DNA of 48,508 nucleotides from Rhodospirillales bacterium (GTDB lineage Bacteria > Pseudomonadota > Alphaproteobacteria > Acetobacterales > Acetobacteraceae): NCBI GenBank assembly GCA_947447625.1, contig CANFKS010000018.1, positions 1-48,508 of the forward strand. The letters run 5' to 3'. Of this stretch, positions 1 through 8,029 are shown piece by piece; the first letter of the stretch is position 1; each line of letters starts with the position of its first letter. The notes under the pieces are model-generated. The model saw only the letters and a program-made list of their open reading frames with translations. It ran no database searches and was not told the origin of the DNA. The position numbers and the translations under genes are program-made.

Positions 1-82
1 CGCAAATCTCTGCAAAACCTTGACCCGATACCCCCGTTCGGTCAGAACCCACGCCTCCCCCAACCCCACGGACACACTCGCA

Positions 83-1081
83 ATGCAGCGCATCTTCTCG
101 GGCATCCAGCCCTCCGGCATTCCCCAGCTCGGCAATTACCTGGGCGCGGTGCGGAACTGGGTCGCGCTGCAGGACACGCACGAGTGCCTCTATTGCGTGG
201 TCGACCTCCACGCCATCACTGTCTGGCAGGACCCCGCCGCCCTCGCGCAGCAAACCCGCGAACTCACCGCCGCCCTCCTCGCTTGCGGCATCGACCCCAA
301 GAACCACATCCTGTTCAACCAGTCTGCCGTCCACGCTCATCTGCGCCTGGCCTGGATCTTCAACTGCGTCGCCCGCATGGGCTGGCTCAACCGCATGACC
401 CAGTTCAAGGAAAAGGCCGGCAAGGACCGCGAAAACGTCTCCACCGGGCTGTTTACCTACCCGAACCTGATGGCCGCCGACATCCTCGTCTATCACGCCA
501 CCCGCGTGCCCGTCGGCGATGACCAGCGTCAGCACCTCGAACTCGCCAACGACATCGCGCAGAAATTCAACCACGATTACGGCGTTGATTTCTTCCCCAA
601 CATCGAGCCGATGATCATGGGCCCCGCTGCCCGCGTGATGAGCCTGCGCGACGGCACCAAAAAGATGTCGAAATCCGACCCCTCCGAGCAAAGCCGCATC
701 AACCTCTCCGACAATACGGACGAAATCGCCCTCAAGGTCCGCCGCGCCAAGACCGACCCCGAGCCCCTGCCGTCCGACGTCGACGGCCTCGAAGGCCGCC
801 CCGAGGCCCGCAACCTGATCGGCATCTATGCCGCACTGACCGACACCGATCACGCCGGCGTTCTGCGCGAACACGGCGGCAAGGGCTTCGGCGACTTCAA
901 GAAGTCCCTCACCGACCTCCTGGTCGCCAAGCTCAGCCCGATCGCCGACGAAACCCGCCGCCTGCTCGCCGATCCCGGCACGATCGAAACCATCCTGCGC
1001 GACGGCGCCCGCCGCGCCGAAGCGCTCGCCACCCCGATCGTCGAGGAAGCTGAGCGCCTGGTCGGCTTCCTAAAAGTCTAA
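83..1081 (+). CDS. trpS: Tryptophanyl-tRNA synthetase
   Basis: Class I aminoacyl-tRNA synthetase that charges tRNA-Trp in the cytoplasm. The 332-aa product has the family's HIGH-like segment at residues 9-21 ([13 protein letters not shown]) and the KMSKS loop at 194-198, both needed for Trp-AMP formation. The length is normal for bacterial TrpRS. The reading frame extends upstream to a TTG at 20, but the ATG at 83 matches the usual N-terminus ([12 protein letters not shown]). No strong ribosome binding site is visible before it; the 82 bases upstream hold no other recognisable feature. The stop codon TAA lies at the start of a degenerate copy of the intergenic hairpin repeat. Confidence 0.97.
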   Translation: MQRIFSGIQPSGIPQLGNYLGAVRNWVALQDTHECLYCVVDLHAITVWQDPAALAQQTRELTAALLACGIDPKNHILFNQSAVHAHLRLAWIFNCVARMGWLNRMTQFKEKAGKDRENVSTGLFTYPNLMAADILVYHATRVPVGDDQRQHLELANDIAQKFNHDYGVDFFPNIEPMIMGPAARVMSLRDGTKKMSKSDPSEQSRINLSDNTDEIALKVRRAKTDPEPLPSDVDGLEGRPEARNLIGIYAALTDTDHAGVLREHGGKGFGDFKKSLTDLLVAKLSPIADETRRLLADPGTIETILRDGARRAEALATPIVEEAERLVGFLKV

Positions 1082-1159
1082 AGCCTGATCAATTTTGGCG
1101 GAATTGCCAAAAATCTGTCTCACGCCGCAGGTGATTCCACCTTTGGCGATGCCGCGCTA
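1079..1159 (+). repeat. Degenerate copy of the two-hairpin intergenic repeat
   Basis: It begins TAAAGCCTGATC and contains the first hairpin (TTTTGGCGGAATTGCCAAAA), but the second hairpin (GCGGGATGCC stem) is missing. It is followed by a different module at 1121-1159 (CACGCCG, then GTGATTCCACCTTTGGCGAT) that recurs at 33714-33753, also beside a repeat copy. It lies between the convergent genes trpS and the hydroxyacid dehydrogenase and overlaps both stop codons. Confidence 0.7.
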
Positions 1160-2161
1160 CCGCGGAACGTCTTTGAGCAGCGCCTTGTTGACGCAGTTCT
1201 CAAGCCGCCCATCGCGCAGATACCGCGCTGCCGTCCGGGCCGAAAATGCCCGGATGTCGCGCATGCTCTCCGGCGTGTAGAACGCGGAATGCGGCGTCAG
1301 CACCAGACGGTGCTTCAGCCACGCATCGCCGCGATGCCAGGCCGCCAGCAGGGGCTCCTGCAAATTGGCCGGCTCCTCCGGCAGCACGTCGAGCCCGGCG
1401 GCCAATATTGTGCCGTCCTGCATCGCATCATGCAGCGCCGCCAGATCGATGATCGGCCCGCGCGCGGTGTTGACCAGCACCATCCCCCGCTTCGCCGCGG
1501 CAAATGCCTCCTTGCCGATCAGCTTGCGTGTCTCGGCGTTGAGCGGCACATGGATCGACACGATGTCGCACTGCCCCATCAACTCTGCCAGCGTATCCGC
1601 CCGCCGCACCCCGAGCGCGAGTTCATAGCCGTTCGGCACATACGGATCATGGAACACCACGTCCATATCAAACGCCGCCGCCCGCCGCGCCGCCGCCGTG
1701 CCGATCCGCCCGATGCCCACCACCCCGAATGTGCAGGCCGAAAGCCGGCGCCCATAGGGGTTGAGCGCCGGGCGCCAATTGCCGCGCGGATCGTCCCGCA
1801 GCTCCTGGTCATGAAACGCGATCGACTTGGTGAGCGTCATCATCAACGCGATGGCATGATCCGCCACCTCGCGCGTGCCGTAATCCGGCGTATTGCTGAC
1901 CGCGATGCCCATCGCCCCATAGCGCGCGACATCGACCTCGTCGTACCCGACGGCCGACTTCACGAAGATGCGGCACATCTTCATCTTGCCGATATGTTCG
2001 GCCGGCGGCGACGGCCCGACAATCGCGTCGGCGTTCGCCCATTGCTCGTCCGTCACCTGTGCAAAATCGGTGCAGAACTCGCTTATAAAGCCGGGTCCGA
2101 CCGCCTCACGGGCAATATCATGGAATTCGGCCGGCATGTTCGGCCATAGAATACGCATCAT
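1157..2161 (-). CDS. D-isomer-specific 2-hydroxyacid dehydrogenase (CtBP-like)
   Basis: NAD(P)-dependent oxidoreductase acting on a D-2-hydroxyacid/2-ketoacid pair; the substrate cannot be read from sequence. The 334-aa product has a Rossmann GxGxxG motif (GVVGIGRIG) near residue 150, the catalytic Arg in NTARGP, a Glu in LPEEP, and the catalytic His in TPHSAFYT. The sequence is close to the C-terminal-binding-protein/phosphoglycerate-dehydrogenase-like branch. The frame is open to 2200, but the ATG pair at 2161/2158 has an AGGGGAGAAG ribosome binding site 7 nt upstream and starts MMRILWPN, so I start there. It is divergent from the SDR gene at 2364 and convergent with trpS. Confidence 0.85.
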   Translation of the reverse strand: MMRILWPNMPAEFHDIAREAVGPGFISEFCTDFAQVTDEQWANADAIVGPSPPAEHIGKMKMCRIFVKSAVGYDEVDVARYGAMGIAVSNTPDYGTREVADHAIALMMTLTKSIAFHDQELRDDPRGNWRPALNPYGRRLSACTFGVVGIGRIGTAAARRAAAFDMDVVFHDPYVPNGYELALGVRRADTLAELMGQCDIVSIHVPLNAETRKLIGKEAFAAAKRGMVLVNTARGPIIDLAALHDAMQDGTILAAGLDVLPEEPANLQEPLLAAWHRGDAWLKHRLVLTPHSAFYTPESMRDIRAFSARTAARYLRDGRLENCVNKALLKDVPR

Positions 2162-2274
2162 CGCGGCGCTTCTCCCCTTTTCGTGACGCTCCCTCATCAT
2201 CGCGATGGGCGCCGTACCCCAGACTCTCCCGCCTCCCTTGCCTCAGGTCAACCGCCGCGCGCCGCCCGGCTCGG

Positions 2275-2303
2275 TTGACAATCCGCACCCCCCGGTCGAC
2301 TCT
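2275..2303 (+). promoter_or_regulatory. Candidate sigma-70 promoter for the SDR gene
   Basis: A perfect -35 hexamer TTGACA at 2275-2280 is followed after 17 nt by GACTCT at 2298-2303, a weak -10. It sits about 60 nt upstream of the SDR start codon in the divergent spacer. The -35 is good but the -10 is poor, so this is tentative. Confidence 0.4.
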
Positions 2304-2363
2304 CGCGGCCAGGCTTGGGCTTTGCGGCCCGGCGTCATCAATCGATTACGAGGAAACGAAATC

Positions 2364-3263
2364 ATGAGTCTTCTTTGCGAAGGGCGGGTCGCCATCGTCA
2401 CTGGCGCCGGCCGCGGGATCGGCCGCGAGCATGCGCTGCTGCTCGCCAGGCACGGCGCCAAAGTCATCGTCAATGACCTCGGCGGCAACACCGACGGCAC
2501 CGGCGCCGACGAAACCCCCGCCCAGGAAGTCGTCCGCACCATCAAGGCGGCCGGCGGCGAGGCGGTGGTCAACACCGACAACGTGGCTGAACACATGGGC
2601 GCCAAGCGCATGATCGACCAGGCGATCGACACCTTCGGCCGCCTCGATGTGCTGGTGAACAACGCCGGCATCCTGCGCGATCGCGTGCTGTCCAACATGA
2701 TGGAAGAAGAGTGGGACGCCGTGATCGCGGTGCACCTCAAAGGCACTTTCGGCCCCTCGCGCCACGCCGCCGCCTACTGGCGCAACCTCTCCAAGGAGAT
2801 CGACGGGCCGGTCAACGCCCGGATCATCAACACCTCCTCGGTCTCGGGCATCTACGGCAACACCGGGCAGACCAACTACGGCGCCGCCAAGGCCGGCATC
2901 GCCGCCTTCACCGTGATCGCCGCGCGTGAACTCAAGCGCTACGGCATCACCGTGAACGCCGTCGCCCCCCAGGCATACACCCGCATGACCTCGGGCCTGC
3001 GCGAGCGCACCGATGAGCAGATCGAGGCGAGCCATCCGCGCCACGTCTCGCCCGCCATCGTGTGGATGGCCAGCGCCGAATCGAAGGACTTCACGGGTCG
3101 CATCGTCGAAGCCGGCGGCGGTCTGCTGGCCATCGCCGAAGGCTGGCATCGCGGCCCCACCGCGACCCCGATCGAGGACCCGTCCCTCCTCGGCCCGACC
3201 ATGATGGACCTCCAGGCCCGCGCCCGCAAAAACGCAGGCATGAACGGCATGGACCTCGACTAG
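2364..3263 (+). CDS. Short-chain dehydrogenase/reductase (MFE-2/HSD17B4-like)
   Basis: NAD(P)-dependent oxidoreductase of 299 aa. Visible motifs are TGAGRGIG (residues 13-20), NNAG (99-102), the Ser pair in NTSSVSG (158-159) and the YxxxK pair Tyr172/Lys176, so the catalytic set is complete. The VNDLGG segment and LVNNAGILRD resemble the (3R)-hydroxyacyl-CoA dehydrogenase domain of multifunctional enzyme 2, suggesting an acyl-CoA or steroid-like substrate (inference). The start ATG follows GAGGAAACGAAATC; an upstream in-frame start at 2205 lacks a binding site and conserved sequence. A close paralogue lies at 5743-6654. The next gene is a CoA-transferase in the same direction, separated by a repeat. 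The TAG stop is the first three bases of that repeat. Confidence 0.88.
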   Translation: MSLLCEGRVAIVTGAGRGIGREHALLLARHGAKVIVNDLGGNTDGTGADETPAQEVVRTIKAAGGEAVVNTDNVAEHMGAKRMIDQAIDTFGRLDVLVNNAGILRDRVLSNMMEEEWDAVIAVHLKGTFGPSRHAAAYWRNLSKEIDGPVNARIINTSSVSGIYGNTGQTNYGAAKAGIAAFTVIAARELKRYGITVNAVAPQAYTRMTSGLRERTDEQIEASHPRHVSPAIVWMASAESKDFTGRIVEAGGGLLAIAEGWHRGPTATPIEDPSLLGPTMMDLQARARKNAGMNGMDLD

Positions 3264-3365
3264 AGCCTGATGATTTTTCTCGGAATCGCCAAAAGTCTGA
3301 ATCAGGCGATCGAACAGAGAGCTAGAGCGGGATGCCTTCGCCTATCAGAAGGCATCCCGCTCTAA
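3261..3365 (+). repeat. Two-hairpin intergenic repeat (forward copy)
   Basis: Begins TAGAGCCTGATGATTTTT, has an outer stem GCCTGAT/AATCAGGC around an inner hairpin, a GATCGAACAGAGAG linker, then a 16-bp perfect stem AGAGCGGGATGCCTTC closed by loop GCCTATCA. It lies between two genes of the same direction and supplies the upstream gene's stop codon. In this copy the inner stem of hairpin 1 is imperfect. Confidence 0.9.
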
Positions 3366-3426
3366 GACCTCACAATAAGCCGCCCGGCCCCGGCCGGGCG
3401 GCCCCTTTTCCGACGCGGAGGTCTGC

Positions 3427-4638
3427 ATGCCTGAACCTCTCTTCGCCGGCCTCAAGGTCATCGATTGCGCGACCTATATCGCAGCCCCCACAGCCGCCAC
3501 GGTGCTGGCCGACTACGGCGCCGATGTCATCAAAATCGAGGCCCCCGGCGAGGGCGATCCCTGGCACAATCTCTACACCCGCCCGGGCCTGCCGCAATCG
3601 CCGCACAACTACCCCTGGCTCGTCGACAACCGCAACAAACGCGGCATCGCGCTCGACCTGAAACACCCCGACGGCCGCGCCGTGCTCGATCGGCTGGTCA
3701 GCCAGTGCGATGTGTTCATCACCAATATCCCGCTCCCCGCCCGTGAGCGCCTCGGCATCCGCTACGCCGATTTCGCCGCCACCTACCCCCGCCTGATCTA
3801 CGGCTCGATGACCGCCTACGGCGAAGAGGGGCCCGAATCCGGCAAAACCGGCTTCGACATCACGGCCTACTGGGGCCGCTCAGGCCTGATGGACCAGGTT
3901 CGCGCCGATGCCTCCGTCATGCCCGCCCGCTCCGTCGCCGGCCAGGGCGACCACCCCACCGCCATGGCCCTCTACAGCGGCATCGTCACCGCCCTGTGGC
4001 GCCGCGACCGCACCGGACAAGGCGCCGAAGTGCGCGCCAACCTGCTCGCATCCGGCATGTGGGCCAACGCCTTCCTGGTCCAGGCCGCCCTCTGCGGCGC
4101 CGCCATCCCAACCCGCCCGCCGCGCGAACACACCACCCACGCCCTCGGCGGCACCTACCGCACCGCCGACGGCCGCTGGCTCATGCTGGCCCTCACCTCC
4201 GAAGCCCGCCAATGGCCTGCCCTCGCCGAAGCCGTCGGCCGGCCCGACCTGCTGTCCGACCCGCGCTTCACCGATGTCGCAACCCGCCGCCAGAACGCCG
4301 GCTCCCTGCTCCACATCCTCGACACCGCCTTCGCCGAGCGCAGCCTGGCCGAGTGGCGCCCCCTCCTCGACGCCCGCGGCCTCACCTTCGGCATCGTCGG
4401 CACCGTCGAGGAAGTCGCCACTGACCCCCAAGCCCTCGCCGCCGGCATCCTGCGCCCCCTGGCCGACACCGGCCTCATGACCATCGACAGCCCCTTCACC
4501 ATCACCGACGAAGCCAAGGTCCCCATCACCGTCGCCCCCGGCCAGGGCGAACACACCACCGCCCTGCTCCGCGAAGCCGGCTACAGCGAAGCCGAGATCG
4601 GCGCCCTGCGCACCGCCGGTGCCGTGAGCGGCCAATAA
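3427..4638 (+). CDS. Class III (CaiB/BaiF) CoA-transferase
   Basis: Transfers CoA between carboxylic acids through an aspartyl-CoA intermediate; family members act on formate/oxalate, carnitine, bile acids, succinate and others. The 403-aa product has the family N-terminus (FAGLKVID then GADVIKIEAP at about 31-40) and the expected catalytic Asp at residue 144 in GFDITAYWG. Length is typical. The start ATG follows GACGCGGAGGTCTGC, a good binding site. It lies between an SDR and an acetamidase/formamidase, which together suggest catabolism of an amide or acid activated as a CoA ester. The exact substrate is not deducible. Confidence 0.9.
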   Translation: MPEPLFAGLKVIDCATYIAAPTAATVLADYGADVIKIEAPGEGDPWHNLYTRPGLPQSPHNYPWLVDNRNKRGIALDLKHPDGRAVLDRLVSQCDVFITNIPLPARERLGIRYADFAATYPRLIYGSMTAYGEEGPESGKTGFDITAYWGRSGLMDQVRADASVMPARSVAGQGDHPTAMALYSGIVTALWRRDRTGQGAEVRANLLASGMWANAFLVQAALCGAAIPTRPPREHTTHALGGTYRTADGRWLMLALTSEARQWPALAEAVGRPDLLSDPRFTDVATRRQNAGSLLHILDTAFAERSLAEWRPLLDARGLTFGIVGTVEEVATDPQALAAGILRPLADTGLMTIDSPFTITDEAKVPITVAPGQGEHTTALLREAGYSEAEIGALRTAGAVSGQ

Positions 4639-4704
4639 TCCCACCCATTGACCGCCCCCCGCCCGCTTCCTAGCCTGCGTCCGACGCTTTCCCGGGGGAC
4701 CCCA

Positions 4705-5613
4705 ATGGCCACGCACCGCTTCCGCCCAACCCGCTATCACAACACCATCGGCACCGCCGAGCCCTGCCTCAGAATCGCCGATGGCGACACCATCATCACC
4801 GACACCATCGACGCATCCGGCCTCGATGCCCACGAAGTTCAGGTCTGGGAACGGCCGAACCCGATGACCGGCCCCTTCTTCGTCGAAGGCGCCGAACCCG
4901 GCGACACCCTGGCCGTCCGCATCGAGCGCCTCACCCCAAGCCGCGCCACCGGCTGGACCTACTCCCCTCTGGCCTTCACCGTGCTCGACCCGTCCGCCAT
5001 CCCCGACCGCCCCGCCAATGAGCGCGCCGTCTGGGACATCGACCCCGCCGCCGGCACCGTCCGCCTGCAAAACCCGCCCCCCGGCCTCGAAGGTTTCGCC
5101 CCCCCGATCCAGCCCATGATCGGCTGCTTCGGCGTCGCCCCCGCACGCGGCCAGGCAATCTCCACCGCGTCCAGCGCCCAGAACGGCGGCAACATGGACT
5201 ACCGGCTGTTCGCCCCCGGCACCACCGTATGGCTGCCCGTCTCGGTCCCCGGCGCCTTGTTCTATCTTGGCGACGGGCACGCCTGCCAAGGCGACGGCGA
5301 AATCGTCGGCACCGGAATCGAAACCTCCTTTGAAATGGAAGTCACCCTCAGCGTCGTCAAACGCACCATCATTTGGCCCCGCGGCGAGACCGCCGATGAC
5401 ATCTTCGCCGTCGGCAACGCCCGCCCGCTCGACCAGGCGCTGCAACACGCCACCACCGAAATGCTGCGCTGGCTCAACGAGGATTACGGCCTCGACGCCC
5501 GCGCCGCCAGCCACCTGATGGGCCAGGTCGTGCGCTACGACGTCGGCAACGTCTTCAACCCGGCCTACACCGTCGCCTGCCGCATCGCCAAGCGCTGGCT
5601 GACCCGGCGCTGA
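4705..5613 (+). CDS. Acetamidase/formamidase family protein
   Basis: Predicted hydrolase of short aliphatic amides to acid plus ammonia (FmdA/AmdA family). The 302-aa product has the family features GDTLAVRIE, a central SAQNGGNMDYRLF segment and YLGDGHACQGDGE, which includes metal-ligand-type Asp/His residues. ATG at 4705 is preceded by CGGGGGAC; an upstream in-frame start at 4648 adds 19 unconserved residues, so I exclude it. The gene follows the CoA-transferase by 66 nt in the same direction and is probably in the same operon. The 3' side holds a repeat and a convergent SDR. Confidence 0.88.
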   Translation: MATHRFRPTRYHNTIGTAEPCLRIADGDTIITDTIDASGLDAHEVQVWERPNPMTGPFFVEGAEPGDTLAVRIERLTPSRATGWTYSPLAFTVLDPSAIPDRPANERAVWDIDPAAGTVRLQNPPPGLEGFAPPIQPMIGCFGVAPARGQAISTASSAQNGGNMDYRLFAPGTTVWLPVSVPGALFYLGDGHACQGDGEIVGTGIETSFEMEVTLSVVKRTIIWPRGETADDIFAVGNARPLDQALQHATTEMLRWLNEDYGLDARAASHLMGQVVRYDVGNVFNPAYTVACRIAKRWLTRR

Positions 5614-5631
5614 CTTCTTCTGGGCGTCTCG

Positions 5632-5732
5632 CGCCTGATGATTTTTGGCGGAATCGTAAAAAAGTTTGAATCAAGCGATCAAACAAAGCTTAGAGCGGGA
5701 TGCCTTCCGATAGGCGAAGGCATCCCGCGCTC
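5632..5732 (+). repeat. Two-hairpin repeat with inverted terminal loop
   Basis: Forward-oriented copy (GCCTGATGATTTTTGGCGGA first). The inner stem is damaged (GGCGGAATCGTAAAA). The second hairpin stem is intact, but its loop reads CGATAGGC, the reverse complement of the usual GCCTATCA apart from one base. It lies between convergent genes. Confidence 0.88.
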
Positions 5733-5742
5733 ATTCTTTCAG

Positions 5743-6654
5743 CTACTTGATCAACCCCATCGCCCGCAGCCGCGCCTCAAGCCGCGGCGTGCCGAAGCCA
5801 TGCTCGACGGGCTTGGCAATATCCATGATCTGCGGCAGCGCCTCAGCAAACATCTCGGGCGTGATCGGCTGCGTCGGATCGAACTGGACGCCCTCGCTCT
5901 CGATGTATTTCACCCGCTTGTAGAACCCGGCATTGGCGCCAAAAATTTCGCCTGACACGTTGCACTGCTCAGACGACATCCACGCCACCGCCGGCGACAC
6001 CAGCTCGGGCCGCATGAAATCCAGCACCGCATCAGGGATCAACCCCTCGGTCATCCGCGTCTTGGCCGACGGCGAAATCGCATTGCACAGAATGTTGTAC
6101 TTTGCACCCTCGAACCGCAGGCAGTTGATCAGTCCGTTCACCGCCATTTTCGCCGCGCCGTAATTCGCCTGGCCGAAATTGCCAACCGTGCCGGAGCCCG
6201 ACGTCGTCACGACAACCCGCCCATACTTGGCCTCCCGCATGATCGGCCAGGCCGCCATCGTGCAATACACCGTGCCCATCAGATGGACCTGCACGACAAA
6301 CTCAAAATCCTCAGGCTCCATCTTGTGGAACGATTTGTCGCGCAGCACCCCAGCGTTGTTGACCAGGATATCGAGCCGCCCGAACGCATCGATCGCGGTC
6401 TTGACGATGCTCTGCGCGCTGACCCAATCGGCCACCGACGCATAGCTGGCCACCGCCTCGCCACCCGCAGCCTTGATCTCCTCGACCACCCGGTCCGCCA
6501 CCGAATTGGCGGTCCCCCGCCCATCGACGGATCCGCCGGGATCATTGACCACCACCTTGGCACCACGGCTGGCGAGCAGCAGCGCATGCTCCTTGCCCAA
6601 CCCCGCCCCAGCGCCGGTCACGATCGCAACCCGGTTGTCATAACGTATTGTCAT
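5743..6654 (-). CDS. Short-chain dehydrogenase/reductase (MFE-2-like paralogue)
   Basis: A 303-aa NAD(P)-dependent oxidoreductase with TGAGAGLG (13-20), NNAG (99-102), the Ser-rich strand TTSGSGTVG and YGAAK (Tyr165/Lys169). It shares VNDPGG, the LVNNAG-LRD region and the NYGAAK block with the SDR at 2364-3263, so the two are paralogues. Start ATG at 6654 is preceded by GGGAGAAGA; the longer frame to 6717 is not conserved-looking. It is convergent with the acetamidase gene. The family and context suggest a beta-oxidation-type hydroxyacyl-CoA step, but the substrate is unknown. Confidence 0.87.
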   Translation of the reverse strand: MTIRYDNRVAIVTGAGAGLGKEHALLLASRGAKVVVNDPGGSVDGRGTANSVADRVVEEIKAAGGEAVASYASVADWVSAQSIVKTAIDAFGRLDILVNNAGVLRDKSFHKMEPEDFEFVVQVHLMGTVYCTMAAWPIMREAKYGRVVVTTSGSGTVGNFGQANYGAAKMAVNGLINCLRFEGAKYNILCNAISPSAKTRMTEGLIPDAVLDFMRPELVSPAVAWMSSEQCNVSGEIFGANAGFYKRVKYIESEGVQFDPTQPITPEMFAEALPQIMDIAKPVEHGFGTPRLEARLRAMGLIK

Positions 6655-6672
6655 GCGCGTCTTCTCCCAAGA

Positions 6673-6692
6673 GCGTGATGTCTGCCTCACGC
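6673..6692. promoter_or_regulatory. Dyad upstream of the SDR gene
   Basis: GCGTGA, 8 nt, TCACGC: a 6-bp inverted repeat about 20-40 nt upstream of the SDR start codon. The position suits an operator, but part of it (GAGCGTGAT) also matches, inverted, sequence beside another repeat copy at 33741-33750, so it may be repeat debris. The rest of 6693-6834 shows nothing identifiable. Confidence 0.3.
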
Positions 6693-6834
6693 GTTCAAAC
6701 CCTGCGCCACGTCCCATGCCGAACCCAGCCGGCCGGCACCACGACCCAACAGCCGCACTTCGTCCGGGCGGCCATCACCAAACCACGCTATCGCGCCGCC
6801 GCCCACACCGGAAGGGGGACCGATCGCGCAAATC

Positions 6835-6940
6835 TAAAGCCTGATGATTTTTGACGAAATCGCCAAAAGGTCTGAATCAGGCGATCAAACAAAGATTTAC
6901 AGCGGGATGCCTTCGCAATCGGAAGGCATCCCGCTCTAGA
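6835..6940 (+). repeat. Two-hairpin intergenic repeat (forward copy)
   Basis: AAAGCCTGATGATTTTTGAC begins the first hairpin; the second stem has a shortened, altered loop (CCTTCGCAATCGGAAGG). It lies between two minus-strand genes, downstream of the lytic transglycosylase, whose TAG stop (6936-6938 on the minus strand) is the outermost TAG of the second hairpin. Confidence 0.88.
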
Positions 6941-7754
6941 GCCGCGACGGCGTCACCATCCGCGACGCCACCGGAATGGGTGTCGCCCGATATGCCTCAA
7001 GCCCGCGTCCTGCCGTCCCCTGCGGTGCAGGTATCACCCGTGCCGCCTCGGCCCGGTTCGACAATTGATGCCCCCCCGTCGGCGGAGCCGGCGTCAACCG
7101 AGGGATCCCGCCGGTCCCCTGCGCCGCCGCGCCCGCAGTCCACATAGTCTGCGGCCACAGCGTGTCCGACCGCTGATGTCCCGGCGGCACCCCATTGCCC
7201 GCCACCCCCCGACGCTCCTCCTCTGTGAGCACGGCCAGCACCTTGCGCTGATAGGGCTCGCCCAGCGCCGGTGTCGAAGAATGATACATCGCCGTCGCCT
7301 TCGCCCAGTCCCGCGTCTGCCCAAACAACTCGCGCAGGAATTTCGCGGCATAGCGCGCATTCGCCATCGGATCGAACGCCTCGTCGAGCGAGGCAAACGC
7401 CGTCGGGTGATACATCAGATTGACCTGCATGCAGCCCACGTCGATCGATCGCGCGCCACGCGCCTGGAACCCGCGCACCGCAGCGATCGCCTCCGCCTTG
7501 CTGGCATAGACATACCCGGCGCCCTCGACATTGATGGTCCACGGCCAGGGATGCACCCCGCCCTGCGCATCGGCGCGCCCACTCTCGACCCGCGCAATCG
7601 CGGCCATCAACCGCGGCGGCACCCCAGCCGCCCGCTCCACCATCGCCACCGCCTGGTGACACTGCAATGAGGCTTCGGGAACCGGCATGCCCGCCTGCGC
7701 CAGCGCGCCGCACCAAATCAGGACCAAGGCAAAAAAACTATACACCACCATCAT
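6936..7754 (-). CDS. Secreted lytic transglycosylase (SLT domain)
   Basis: Cleaves peptidoglycan glycan strands in the periplasm. The 272-aa product has an N-terminal signal peptide (hydrophobic 4-20, cleavage near Ala18-Gln20), then an SLT-like fold with the probable catalytic Glu57 in AAIARVESGR. A conserved block MQVNLMYHP and NARYAAKFLRELF follow, typical of VirB1/SLT-type lysozyme-like proteins. The last 70 residues are low-complexity. Two adjacent ATGs (7754, 7751) are equally possible. There is no Shine-Dalgarno sequence before them, and two dyads lie just upstream. The C-terminus ends inside the repeat. Confidence 0.82.
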   Translation of the reverse strand: MMVVYSFFALVLIWCGALAQAGMPVPEASLQCHQAVAMVERAAGVPPRLMAAIARVESGRADAQGGVHPWPWTINVEGAGYVYASKAEAIAAVRGFQARGARSIDVGCMQVNLMYHPTAFASLDEAFDPMANARYAAKFLRELFGQTRDWAKATAMYHSSTPALGEPYQRKVLAVLTEEERRGVAGNGVPPGHQRSDTLWPQTMWTAGAAAQGTGGIPRLTPAPPTGGHQLSNRAEAARVIPAPQGTAGRGLEAYRATPIPVASRMVTPSRL

Positions 7755-7759
7755 ACAAT

Positions 7760-7787
7760 CGGTTTACCGGAACATTGGTTAACCAAT
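7760..7787. promoter_or_regulatory. Tandem dyads upstream of the lytic transglycosylase
   Basis: CGGTTTACCG (7760-7769) and the perfect 14-bp palindrome ATTGGTTAACCAAT (7774-7787) lie 6-33 nt upstream of the start codon of the minus-strand transglycosylase, in an AT-rich patch unlike its surroundings. They are candidate operator or promoter elements; no regulator family is assigned. Confidence 0.4.
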
Positions 7788-7826
7788 CATGAGCCACATC
7801 GCGAAATCGCCGGCATGTGACATTTT

Positions 7827-7841
7827 TGTTGCATCACAACA
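7827..7841. promoter_or_regulatory. Dyad TGTTG-N5-CAACA
   Basis: A 5-bp inverted repeat with 5-nt spacer in the spacer between the transglycosylase and the small RNA promoter. It is short and could occur by chance; noted because three dyads occur within 80 nt. Confidence 0.25.
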
Positions 7842-7890
7842 TGGCGCACCGGAAACCGGGTAAAAATCATGCTGCAACGCAAAATATCGC

Positions 7891-7919
7891 TTGCATGCCT
7901 ACAATTTCCGGCCTATGTC
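7891..7919 (+). promoter_or_regulatory. Sigma-70-type promoter of the small RNA
   Basis: TTGCAT (7891-7896), 17 nt, TATGTC (7914-7919). This predicts transcription from about 7926, exactly where the first RNA stem-loop begins. Confidence 0.55.
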
Positions 7920-7925
7920 TTGTTT

Positions 7926-8012
7926 CGCAGCAGGGCGACAAGGTTGCCCTCCTGCTTCTTGGACGTTTCCTCCCTAAACTTGGCGGCGCTGCAAAGCGCC
8001 GCCACTTTTTTT
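7926..8012 (+). ncRNA. Probable trans-acting small RNA with CU-rich anti-SD motifs
   Basis: An 87-nt unit with three parts. First is a stem-loop, GCAG-C-AGGGCGAC / GTTGCCCT-C-CTGC with loop AAG. Second is a single-stranded stretch (TTCTTGGACGTTTCCTCCC, then TAAACTT). Third is a textbook Rho-independent terminator: stem GGCGGCGCT/AGCGCCGCC, loop GCAA, then a seven-T run. The CCTCC and TCCTCCC motifs are complementary to Shine-Dalgarno sequences, as in several alphaproteobacterial small RNAs that repress translation. Assignment to a named Rfam family needs a covariance search. No open reading frame of note is present. It converges on the amidohydrolase gene at 8030. Confidence 0.65.
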
Positions 8013-8029
8013 GCCCAAAACGCCCGATT

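Noticed and set aside
3880-5514. Long minus-strand open frame (544 codons) opposite the CoA-transferase and amidase
   Set aside because: Gly/Ala/Val-rich with no motif, while both plus-strand genes have full family signatures. It is a shadow of GC-rich codon bias.
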